Below are positions 21,501-31,310 of a stretch of 64,000 nt of DNA, piece by piece. Source of the stretch: Simmondsia chinensis (Eukaryota; Streptophyta; Magnoliopsida; Caryophyllales; Simmondsiaceae). The notes beneath the pieces are model-generated. The model saw only the letters and a list, made by a program, of their open reading frames with translations, ran no database searches and was not told where the DNA came from. Where the stretch lies: assembly GCA_018398585.1 (NCBI GenBank), contig JAGTTD010000015.1, positions 3,105,001-3,169,000 on the forward strand. Direction: 5' to 3'. The position numbers and the translations under genes are program-made. How positions within the stretch are numbered: position 1 is the first letter of the stretch; every line of letters begins with the position of its first letter.

Positions 21501-23283
21501 CATGTATTGCATCAATATTTTATGATAAAAAATGCTAAAATTTTACGAAAATTCACTAAATTCGCATATAGGATACTTGAGTGATAAAATTTTAAAACCT
21601 TTGTGTACTTCATTGCATATATTGAACTGTCAGAGTACCTAGAGGATAAATAACCAAACATCAGGGTGCCTAGGTGATAATTTTCCTTTAAAAAATAAGC
21701 CATTAATATTAAATGGATTTTTTTAACATGTGTTCACATTTTTTACACTAAATTCTCGCATTTTATTGGTCCATATAAAAATAATAATATTTTTTTATTT
21801 TAATATTTAGATTATTTGGTAAAAATTTAATAAATACAAGTGCAATAAATATTTTTTAATGTGGTGGGCCGGAACTTCCAGCTAAACTTTAGTCTCAATT
21901 AATTTTTTTTTTTTTTTGTGAAATACACGTTTCAATTATTTGGTCCTTGCAATAATTGTAAACATTATTATTATTATTATGATTAAAAACCTATCAAAAT
22001 GAGTTGTACATAGAGAGAATTGAATTCGGCGTAATTAATATGTATAATATTCATTAAATAAACACGAAAAAAAAAGTTATTATTATCAGAAAAAATTATA
22101 ATCACGATCCTAATATAAACTTTTATAGATTAATATACACTGTTTTGATGATAACACATATTACACTGGTTATACTAACACCTGACGTAAAAAGATGCAA
22201 ATTTTGAGTCATTCACTTGAGTCGAGAAAATTTTCAAAATTTTGTTTATAATGAGCATATATGTATACTTAATTTTGAGATATGACTCACATGAGAGGGT
22301 GAGAAATAAGAGAAGAAAATAATGATTATCAGATCTAAATTAAGGAAATCTTGTCAATTAATTCTAGTAAAAGGTGTAAAAGTATCCTTATTTTTGATAA
22401 TTGAGAATATATTAAAAAAAAATGAGCGCAATACAAGCAAACAGCCACACTCGCGACTAGAACCTAACAGACGACCCACAAGACACCTCAGCATCTAAAA
22501 TACCGAACCGGGAACACCCGACAACTCCAAACCAGTATAACAGGGGCGCAAAGAACGCCACACGAACCCCACCTTTAGAAACCCTTGATTTAGATCTAAT
22601 AGTATTATTTTCTTCTCTAGCTTGATTTAGATCTAATGGTATTATTTTCATCTCGCTTCTCACCCTGTCAAATGAGTCATGCTGTATATTTATATATACT
22701 AACAAATAGAAAAATAGTCCTGTCTCCCAGTGGGGGAGCACAAGGAATTTCTTTAGAAAAAACACAACAAACTCGGAAGCAATGTTGTTAGAATTGAGAT
22801 TTTACTTAAAATTGGTAGAGGCTTTTAGAATCGTAACCGTATAATCGAATCGAGAATCATAAGATTCTATTAAATGTATATTATGATTATTTTTCGTATC
22901 AATATCAGTTATATAGTTCAAAAAGTATTAATAAAACCTTTACTTATATGGGTATATATAACAAATATAATCAAACATGATGGAAATATTATCATCAAAC
23001 ATAGATGTGTCATTACATGCTACAATAACCATGAGAGCTTTCAAGATAGATGATGCTAATTGAACTTTATATTAAGGATAAAACATAAAACTAAACTTAA
23101 TTTAAGTTTCTTAAAAGTGTATAATGCTTAATTAACTTTCTTTTACTTTAAACTAATTAAGTAAGTTTGTTTATAATATATGTTTTTTTTTACAATTTAA
23201 CTTTTTAAATTTCGTAAGATTCTAAGAATTAAATCAGAATTTTAATAACCATGTTCAGAAGAATAATGAAGACAAAAACAATG

Positions 23284-23321
<38 letters not shown>

Positions 23322-26300
23322 CAGTCATAATTGCAAGCTTATAATTGAACTGAAAAATATACAAATTAAGCGTCCCCTTCACTTCAAAGGATAACTTTTT
23401 TGAGTATTTTTTCCTGAATATTTTCACAAAAAATAATTTTTTTGTTAAAATTTTTCATTTATTTAGGGGCTGTTAGGTATCATTTTTTATTTATAAATTA
23501 AACATCACATTTTGAAAACAATTTTTTTAGTTTTAGACTTCTTTGTTTTTTCGGTTTAAAAACTAAAAGAAAACATTTGCAAAACCTAACTTTTAGTTTC
23601 ACAAAAATGAAAAACTACAAACATAAGACGTTATTAAACGGCCCTTTAGTTAAAGAAACGAATTTCATCATCTAATTTTACATAGAATTTACATTTGGAC
23701 AAGTTAATAGAAGATAATAGATTCTACTTATTTGGACAATGAAACAATAGAAATGTGAAGGAAAAACATTTCGGTTAGAATACGGGTCGAGTGCGTACCT
23801 CGAAAAAGATAGAAGAGAGCAAGCCAGTGCGAGAGAGGGTGTACTTAGCCATGGGCACTGAGGCATGAACCATACAAGCTAATGAGTTCCATTGGTTCAG
23901 GCTCAGTGAGTCCCCTACAAACATTATCTTTTTCCCTCGCCATCTTCTTAGAAGTTCCATCCCATCAAATCTGCATCATTCCCATACACACAATGAGAAA
24001 AATCCCGTTTTGCTAAGAACTAAACGTGTGAATCTATTAAGAAATCTCACACTGAAGTTACGATCAGTGTAAAAAAACTCGACATATAAGCCTACTGAGA
24101 AGCTCTACTCTGGTATATCGCGATGATGTTATGGCAGCGAGTATTGAGGCACTGATTACAGTTTAATAAACCAATGTTTTAAATTTCACGAGGCCTTAAG
24201 GTCTGACCCATGGAATTGGAACATACGAAGTTCAAATATGAGTCCAAATGGGAATCCATCTTAAAACCAATTAGTATTAGGTGGAGTAACTGACTAGGCT
24301 TATATATCGATCTCTTCTCTCTTACCACTCTAATAAGGGATTACTATTAGACTCACATGTGGAGTCGTTAACACGAGTTTAGGTGTCTTGGTGTCTCATT
24401 AGGTGTTTAGGCTTGCTCTATTTGCAATCCTATGAGAATCTAATCCTCCCCTTTTCCCGTTCCGGTACTTACGTATTATCTTCTCTGTTTTCTTTGCCTT
24501 CTAGCCCTCTCTTACTAGTAGTGTGCCTCGGGTTTTGCATCATCATTATCGGAAAAAAGAGCTTTATTTAATGCCAATTGATTTTGTGACAGAATACGGC
24601 TTGGATTTAGGTGGATCTTCTATAAGCTAAATTTGTGAATTGGGCCTAAGACTCGGAGATATTTTACATGGCATAACCTTCGAAATGCTACAAAAGTAGA
24701 GAGACGTATTTTGTTGTAGACGGATATTGATAGGTGGTTTACCATGATGTATTCTACGTGATTTTTCACGATAACAACTTAAAAATAGAAGAAAATTTTT
24801 CGTTGAAAATACAATCTTGTTACTACCAGAATAATATCTTTTAGATCAAATTTAGTCTTGTTAATCATATCTAATCAAGCTTTATCTCGTAGATTAGATC
24901 TCACTCCTCTCATATATTCATCTTATCTTCTCTATCTAGACAAAGAACAATCTGCTTTGGGGTGATCTGTTTTAGTCTGATCTTCATCTGTTTGGATCAA
25001 TGTGATCGTCCCGGCACAAGAGGCCTTTAGGGACTTGTATCGAAAAATAAAATTACAAAGAACAATATCGTAATGAATAATCCTACAGGTCACGAGAAAT
25101 AACCCATGAAAATGTCACAAGAAGGTTTGGTCACAGGCAGGCTAAGCAAACTAGGCACTTAGGGACAAGTTGATCGTTAACGACCAACTTTGCCCATTCG
25201 GCATTTTCGTTGCCCCCTTCTCGTACCGTATAGTAAAGCCCTACTGTAATTGCTCTGCTTTTCCGTCTTCTATAACTACTGAAAACGAAATGAAGATACA
25301 CAGAATCCCAACCAAAATTTCCATAATATTTTGATGCTCGTTTTCTAATATTATTTAGATTATATAAGGATTTTTCGGTCTTCATCTAATAGCTCAATCT
25401 TTTATAGTAATCAATTTATTAACATGATATTGAACTCTTAACCGATGCTCTTAGTCGATTACGTGAATTGATGTCTTAACTATAACAACTGAAAAATCAA
25501 ATCCTAAAATTAAATAGTATTAACAAATGTCAAGAAACCAAATATTCAAAAGTTAAGCTAACTAGTAAAGGTCGTGAATGACTTCTTACTTTAACACGGT
25601 GTTGCAAAAAATAAAATTAATCATGTGTAAGGCACGCGACCCAATAGTATTTTAGTTGATAGTTTTATTTCAGTGACAATGTAGAGCCATTGCCCAAAAT
25701 AGCACAAAAATAAAAAATATTTCGTAAACTAAATTTTTAAAAAAAATATTTCTCCAAATAGCATTCATGTCATCATTTTTTTATTTTTTTATCTTTTAAC
25801 ACATTTATAAATTTATAATATTTTATGTATTATAATAAATAAATTAAACTATATTATTTATTAAATTTTATATAAAATTATTTGTAGACAAATTTATTCT
25901 AAATATTTAATAAATAATTTATTTTAATTTATTTGTTGTGATTAAGAAAGTATTATAAATTTAAAAAATTATAAATATATTAAAAATAAAATAAGAAAGT
26001 AAAAAAAGTAAAAATAAAAAATAAAAAAGTTAAATGATAACATGGTGCCATTTTGGAAAATATTTTTCTTAGAAAGTTGGTTTAGAAAATATTTTTTATT
26101 TTTGTGTTATTTTGAGCATTGGCTCGACAATGTACTATAATTTCAAAGGGCATGTAAGGTTGCTTGTGGTAGCTCCTCTTTCTCTTCTCTCTCAATTTCT
26201 TCTCTTTTCTCCCAATTTCTGAACTAAACTTCAAAGAGAACAATCTAGCCGTTCGTTTTGGTTTTTCCTCTAACACATGCCCCCTTCATGCAAACACCCA

Positions 26301-26744
26301 TTTCATTGCAGCATGGACATCACACAAGTTCGTCGCATGACTAAAAGAACAAACTATCTCAAAACATAAACCGATACACAAATGCCCAGAAATAATTTTA
26401 TACTCTAACAGTAAGTACACCAATAGATGCAAAAATGATTACCTGGGGAGGACACAACCATCAGGTTTCCAAGCATACTGAAGAAACTGTTTGTCAGGTC
26501 TACCAAACTTAATGCAATCAAATTCAGGGTTAACGAAGGGGCAAGTAGAAGAGTTATAAAATGGGTTAGATGCAAAATCAAAAACCCATTTTCCTTGGAA
26601 AAAATTACAGCTACCCATTTGGTGTTTTCTCCTCAAATTGCTCACATTTTGAAACTCGTGTTTGTGCCTTAATGCTCTGCCATGTTGCAGTGTTACTAAT
26701 AAAGTAAAGAAAAATAGCAATAAAGATTGGATTTTGAAGCCCAT
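18554..26744 (-). CDS. Trichome birefringence-like protein (PC-esterase), TBL37-43 type
   Basis: Four exons on the minus strand: 26443-26744, 23799-23970, 19950-20284, 18554-18848; 1104 nt, 367 residues, all junctions GT-AG and in phase. TBL proteins are Golgi O-acetyltransferases of cell-wall polysaccharides. The N-terminus ([19 protein letters not shown]) is a signal peptide or anchor. The TBL domain follows with Cys-rich [14 protein letters not shown] and [13 protein letters not shown]. The GDS motif ([11 protein letters not shown], residues 120-122) and the C-terminal D343-C-S-H346 motif ([15 protein letters not shown]) supply the Ser/His/Asp set known for the family. It has the length and short N-terminus of the TBL37-43 group; the exact paralogue and acceptor sugar are not determinable. 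Introns are 2.5, 3.5 and 1.1 kb, inflated by transposons. Confidence 0.93.
18938..19175 (+). mobile_element. 5S rRNA-headed SINE, full length, in TBL intron 3
   Basis: A 238-bp insertion between exact 16-bp copies of 'agttatgtgattgatt' (18922-18937, 19176-19191). The head matches plant 5S rRNA (cattagaactccgaagttaa, then gcgtgcttgggcgagagcag, then 'aggatgggtggcctcctggg'), including the internal Pol III control region. The tail is the module shared with the RTE LINE, here ending 'gcgttgggtatgtt'. It lies antisense to the TBL gene. Confidence 0.93.
20498..20955. mobile_element. hAT-type MITE with GAGCTCGA-rich interior, in TBL intron 2
   Basis: The terminal inverted repeat is TAGGGGTGTAAAC / GTTTACACCCCTA, with 8-bp flanks 'attaacat' and 'attaacaa' (7 of 8 identical). 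The 458-bp interior is full of 'ttcgaact', 'gagctcga' and 'ggctcgtt' words in both orientations. No coding capacity. Fragments of the same family lie at 14130-14216 and near 17550. Confidence 0.75.
21154..21686. mobile_element. Mutator-like MITE, family A, in TBL intron 2
   Basis: Exact 9-bp flanks 'tttaaaaaa' (21145-21153, 21687-21695). Ends GAAAATTTATCACTTAGGTA and (inverted) GGAAAATTATCACCTAGGCA, with the phrase 'atcact(t/c)aggta' repeated inside. 533 bp, non-coding. Related copies: 52166-52720 and 56966-57411. Confidence 0.8.
22436..22575 (-). repeat. Possible L1 LINE 3' UTR fragment
   Basis: On the minus strand a T/G-rich, moderately GC-rich stretch ends 'tgtattgcgctcat' followed by a T run, like L1 3' ends. 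No protein signature is visible, so this is tentative. Confidence 0.25.
23282..23321. repeat. Poly(A) plus (AT)n microsatellite
   Basis: An A run interrupted only by its first bases, followed by about eleven AT units, in TBL intron 2. Confidence 0.95.
23465..23646. repeat. hAT-like MITE remnant
   Basis: Starts 'aggggctgttaggtatca' and ends 'aacggcccttt' with A/T-rich filler. Similar half-palindromic 'gggcttgt/ggctagtttgg ... aacaagcccta' segments occur near 19450-19660, 35660-35830, 36490-36720 and 43085-43210. Target duplications are not clear. Confidence 0.4.
24180..24375 (+). repeat. Copy of the 14735/59440 dispersed repeat
   Basis: 'ttaaaaccaattagtattag', 'aggcttatatatcgatctct' and 'ccactctaataagggattac' occur in the same order as in the other two copies. 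In TBL intron 1. Confidence 0.5.
25684..26125. mobile_element. Mutator-like MITE, family B, in TBL intron 1
   Basis: Exact 9-bp flanks 'gacaatgta' (25675-25683, 26126-26134). Terminal inverted repeats of about 100 bp begin GAGCCATTGCCCAAAATAGC versus GAGCCAATGCTCAAAATAAC and share 'acaaaaataaaaaatattt'. 442 bp, very AT-rich, no coding capacity. Confidence 0.85.
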
Positions 26745-26807
26745 TTTGGAGGTTTTATGTTGTGTGAAAGGAAAAAAATTGGTGTCTTTGGGTTTGAGAT
26801 TTGGAGA

Positions 26808-26815
26808 TATTTATA
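26808..26815 (-). promoter_or_regulatory. TATA box of the TBL gene
   Basis: TATAAATA on the minus strand, preceded by 'cccccc', 64 bp upstream of the ATG at 26744, which leaves room for a short 5' UTR. Confidence 0.7.
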
Positions 26816-26934
26816 GGGGGGGAAAGAAGAGCAATGATGAGAAGGAACAACTCTGTCAAGAGCTTTAGCTAAGACAGGCATAATCCCGAGCAACCACTTC
26901 ACCAAAATTTTAGTGACTTATTAAATTTTTATAA

Positions 26935-27407
26935 GGAATTTTACTAAAATTATCAAAATTTTAAAAGGTGATTTCAAAAAAACACCTACATCTTGTAATT
27001 TTTTAAAAGATCAACTTAATTTTATAAATTTTTTTAATGTCATACCTTAATGTTAACGACATAATTATCTATTAATTTTTGCTAATGTCGCATTTAAAAA
27101 AATATTTGTTAAAATATAAAAACTATGTTTTGTATAATCACAATTTTTTTAGATATTTAAAATGTTTGTTTAAATTGTTTAAAATTATTTTATATGTAAA
27201 AAATTATTTTATATGTAAATTCAAATTTTTAAAAATTATTTTCTTTTTCTTTTTAAAGACCTAGGTAAGCAAAAACTAATAGGCATTAACAATAAGGTGT
27301 GATTTTGAAAAATTTTGTAAAGTTTAGATGGTCTTTTGAAAAATTACAAAATCTAGGTAATTTTTTAAAACTGCACCTCAAATTTAGGCGATTTTCAATA
27401 AAACTCC
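26935..27407. mobile_element. Mutator-like MITE, family C, upstream of TBL
   Basis: Exact 10-bp flanks 'atttttataa' (26925-26934, 27408-27417). Inverted terminal arms of about 145 bp begin GGAATTTTACTAAAATTATC versus GGAGTTTTATTGAAAATCGC and contain 'ataccttaatgttaa' / 'acaccttattgttaa'. 473 bp, non-coding. It lies about 110 bp upstream of the TBL TATA box. Confidence 0.82.
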
Positions 27408-27417
27408 ATTTTTATAA

Positions 27418-28047
27418 TTAATTGCATATAAAGAGCCCTATTTGAAAATTTTGTTTGGGGCCTTGAAATATCAGGACCGGGCCTCATTTAGCTACTGTTT
27501 TAAGTTCAACAATTTATGCTCTAATATAATTTTCATATGAATGCCTATTGGGTTCAAAATGTGAATAATGTACATACTCGCTTTATCTCACGGATGCAAT
27601 TATATTATTTTTGAGAGTTGGGGTATTTAAGATTCCATTCGTGACCTCTAAGTCAACGAAACTCTTGATTATGAGAATAAAAATATTATTGAATGGCACG
27701 ATAATCAGGATTACAATGTATAGTATATAGAAAGCATATAGAGGGTAAAAATACGTAAGTAACACTAATTAAGATAGAGATATAAGAGTCGATCTAAATC
27801 TAGGGTAAAGTATGTACAATAGAATAGAATACAAGGGATAGAAGACACTGCTAAATATATCTTAGATATATTCTATCACTGATATTACATCAAAAATTAA
27901 TTACTTTAAAAATTTAAGCTAATGGGCAATATTAAGCAACAACTTTGTATTTTAAGAATGGTACATGCATTCAATTTTTTTTTGTATTAATTGTGTGTTT
28001 AACTTTTTATAGTATAAATTTATTAGCTTCTAAAAACCTAATGATTT
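27418..28047. other. No gene seen
   Basis: AT-rich intergenic DNA without a coding frame or recognisable repeat. Confidence 0.5.
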
Positions 28048-28066
28048 TATAACATTATAAAGTGCA

Positions 28067-28321
28067 AGGTTCATTTATCAGACACTAAGGCACCAGATCT
28101 TATTAGAACTCCGAAGTTAAGCATGCTTGGGCAAGAGAAGTATCAGGATGGGTGACCTCGTAAAAAGTCATCGTGTTGCCAATCCTATAAGATCGGGGGT
28201 CCGCGGAAACAGCCATTCGGCAGGGTTACACCGTGAAGGGTTAAGGCTGCGTACATCCATCTTTCCAGACCTCGATTATGCGGAAGCCCTTGAGACACTG
28301 GGCTTGTTGTTATTGTTGTTG
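28067..28321 (+). mobile_element. 5S rRNA-headed SINE, full length
   Basis: Flanked by 19-bp direct repeats 'tataacattataaagtgca' (28048-28066) and the same with one change (28322-28340). The 5S-derived head (gaactccgaagttaagcatg, 'atgggtgacctcg') is followed by 'cgtgttgccaatcctataag' and the RTE-like tail ending in (TTG)n. 255 bp. Confidence 0.92.
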
Positions 28322-28341
28322 TATAACATTATGAAGTGCAT

Positions 28342-29354
28342 AAATTAGGTATGCTTAAGAAATGGGTCCCTGTGTAGGAAAAATTGAGGGTGCAGGGGTG
28401 AATTCACATGATTTTGATGCCATTATCGTATAACATATGATATTAATATTATATAAAATCAATTAGCAAGATATAATATCCTAATAATAATGACACCAGT
28501 AATATATTTTCATAAAAAAAATGAGGGAATATTTATTATTATATATTTCATTGATAAAGCAAGTCATTTAGTCTGTATTGTTGTTTCTTTCTGGCTTCTT
28601 CTTTTCAAGGGGATAAAAAAAAAAGATATTGAGTATTTTTACTTGTTTATATTATGCATATTTTCAAGAAATATTGGCAAAGTCATAGAATAAATAGGTA
28701 ACTCGAAAAGATGACGCTTTAGCCACCCCGTAAACGGTAGTGAGAACAAAAAAAAAAAAAAAAAAAAAAAAAGGAGAGACCAGATCAAACAGGCACGAAA
28801 AGCAAACCACCCAAACACGACACAATAGACACCAAGCACAGGCCAGACAAGACGCGCAAGAGCCAGCTCAGACGAGGATCTCAAATGAAGGAGAAACCAG
28901 ACGAATAGCACGGGAAACAGGAGCAGGACTGATGCCTCAACCACAAACCCATCCGCCTCATTTGTATTATGCATATGTGAAACGGAAACGTGGAAATCGA
29001 TTAGAGAGAAAACTGGGATTTGATATTGAGAATTTCTTGAATGCCTAAAATGATCAACAATAAGGGTTGTTTATGATAAAAACTAAAGAAAACCCTAAAA
29101 TGCAAAATTACTGAATTTCACTATATTATTTGTAAAACGCAAAAGTGACCCAAAAATACGTTTAAAATGCAAAAGTGACCCAAAAATACGTTTAGAGGCC
29201 AAATTTAACGAAAATAGTCGGGCCACGGGGAAGGCACTGGGATTACATAGTTTGGTCTGAGAGCTTCATTTGATATGTAATTCTCTCATTACGAATCAAA
29301 AGTTATGGCATTGAAGTCACAACTGCAAATTAGTATTTCCGGTCTAACCGCTTG
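28342..29354. other. No gene supported; A25 tract and a 30-bp tandem duplication
   Basis: 28748-28772 is an uninterrupted A25 run followed by purine-rich DNA. The frame through it (28740-29048) is compositional and has no domain. At about 29134-29193 the phrase 'gcaaaagtgacccaaaaata' occurs twice in tandem. 29220-29354 may be the 5' untranslated region of the LTR element that follows. Confidence 0.45.
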
Positions 29355-29870
29355 ATACGATTCATAATCAATCAAGGTATTCGAGCATAAAAACATAATA
29401 ATTATATTATATTGATAGTAAAGAAAGGGGAGAACACTTAGAAGAAGGGGGAAGAAACATACACAGAATTAGGAGGGAGGAAGAGAGTACATCATTATCA
29501 ATACTAAGCATAATCCTAATGAGCCTATTTATAGAGAAGTAATACAAAATATCTAACTTAAATATCTAGGGCAAGGACTCGGTTGATTGAAGACGAGACT
29601 AACCAAGAGATGGCGTCTAACAGCCTGACGGGAAGATGGCATGTCATGCCGATGGCATGGCTACCCCGACTAGGCGAGATGAAGACTTGGCAAGTTGGGG
29701 GCTTGCCGTGCCCCTGGATAGGCGAGTAGGATAATTGGTGGTGGCAACAGCCCAGGCGAGAGGGGATTAATGAAATGGCATCCTTCGGTACACCTAATCC
29801 CCTTTTGGCTCGTATCACCGCTCGGGTTTTTAGCAATCCAATTACTCCGTATAATCTTCAGCTACTAGGC
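29355..29870 (-). repeat. LTR-like remnant (minus strand) with TATA box
   Basis: On the minus strand: a GC-richer upstream part with several TAGGCGAG words, a TATA-like 'ctataaataggctc' near 29527, a pyrimidine-rich part with 'cccctttctttactatc', then 'gattatgaatcgtatcaagc', which could be LTR end plus primer site. The downstream half is similar to 60280-60545. The right edge is broken by the foldback element at 29881. Confidence 0.45.
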
Positions 29871-29880
29871 CTACAAAAGA

Positions 29881-30757
29881 GATTAAATTACCAAAGTGGC
29901 ATATTTTGCAAAAAAAATTACCAAAATGGCATAGTTGAAAAAATATTTACCAAAATGGCATACTTTACTGTAGCGTCAATAGGAAACGCCGTTTCAAACG
30001 GCGGTCGGAGGCGTCACCTAACGGACGCCGTCCGAAACGGCGTACAGAACGGCGTCCGTTAGGAGCCGTCTAACGGACCCCGTTTCAAACGGCCTCCGTA
30101 CGCCGTTAGACCACACACCTTTGTATAAAGTAGAAAAAATTAACAATCCTCCTAACTTAATTAACAATAAAATGATAAAATAAAGTAGAAAAAAAATTTA
30201 GTAGAGTTACATTATTTAATGTATAAAGTAATAAAAAGGAAAAAAATGCACTGTAATAATAGATTACAAAAACCCCCTGATGTAATAAAAAAGGGTGTCG
30301 ATGTGATCCGGGATATGTTGCGTTAATCCAAACTGACGCAACACTCTATCAGGGCAATGCAGCTCTACAATGCCAAAGCATATCATTGGTAATCTATTAT
30401 TACAGTGCATTTTTTTCCTTTTTATTACTTTATACATTAAATAATGTAACTCTACTAAATTTTTTTTCTACTTTATTTTATCATTTTATTGTTAATTAAG
30501 TTAGGAGGATTGTTAATTTTTTCTACTTTATACAAAGGTGTGTGGTCTAACGGCGTACGGAGGCCGTTTAAACGGCGTCCGTTAGGAGTCGTCTAACGGA
30601 CGCCGTTTAGGTGACGCCTCCGACCGCTCAACGAACGCCGTTTGAAACGGTGTTTCCTATTGACGCTACAGTAAAGTGTGCCATTTTGGTAAATATTTTT
30701 TCAACTATGCCATTTTAATAATTTTTTTTGCAAAATATGCCACTTTGTAATTTATTC
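29881..30757. mobile_element. Foldback Mutator-like element with arms of about 385 bp
   Basis: Exact 9-bp flanks 'tacaaaaga' (29872-29880, 30758-30766). The arms 29881-30266 and about 30372-30757 are near-perfect reverse complements. Each starts GATTAAATTACCAAAGTGGC or a close variant, has three 'ttaccaaaatggca' repeats, then a CG-rich block of 'aaacggcgtccgttag' words, then A/T-rich DNA. About 105 bp of unique spacer remain, with no transposase. 877 bp in all. Confidence 0.9.
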
Positions 30758-30766
30758 TACAAAAGA

Positions 30767-31224
30767 TATCTTTATTTCTTATTATATATATAATTTAAAT
30801 AGAAGCATCTTGTCTTTTATATCGTTAGGTGGGAAATTTTGGATGGATATGAAGGAAAACAGTGGGAATGTGAGGTGTGGATTTGGATTGTTGTGTACGT
30901 TCAAACTTTTTTGCAGGTCACGGGTTTCTGATTCTCTTTTATCTTCAAAATTTTATAATATTCATCTTGGTTCATGTACAGCAATGTATCGTGCTCGGAA
31001 AAGGGAAAATCGGAAACTTATGCTGCACGTGGAGCAATAGCTCCATGTGCAGAGAGAAGGAAATAGAGAGCGACAAAAGAAACCGAGCAATTGCAAGGGC
31101 ACTCGGCACTTTTCATTAGCCAAAAGGCATTTAAAATATGGCAGATTTTAGTACACAAATTTTATGAAATAGTTCTTTAGTCCAATTAGCACTTCTCATA
31201 GCCTTTCTTTTTAACAATGGTAAT
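30767..31224. other. No gene supported
   Basis: Short open frames at 30810-31119 lack any recognisable domain. Confidence 0.4.
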
Positions 31225-31310
31225 GCCCTCGGGAGCTATGACCCTAGTGGGATAGAACCCGGATCGCACCATTGGCAGCCGAAAAATTCTGTCACTAGGC
31301 TATGTCCTTA
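31225..31310 (-). repeat. tRNA-like (Pol III box) remnant, possible SINE head
   Basis: On the minus strand 'catagcctagtgacag' resembles an A box and 'cgggttctatccc' a B box, about 45 bp apart. No cloverleaf can be drawn convincingly, so this is read as a decayed tRNA-derived SINE rather than a tRNA gene. Confidence 0.4.

Noticed and set aside
28067..28321. Cassandra-type TRIM retrotransposon (also carries 5S sequence)
   Set aside because: No LTR pair, no tRNA-Met primer site, target duplications of 12-19 bp rather than 5 bp, and a (TTG)n end fit a SINE.
28740..29048. Lys/Arg/Gln-rich frame after the A25 run
   Set aside because: Produced by poly(A) and purine-rich composition; no domain recognised.
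29558..29836. Minus-strand frame of 92 residues
   Set aside because: It lies in the GC-richer part of an LTR-like remnant and has no domain.
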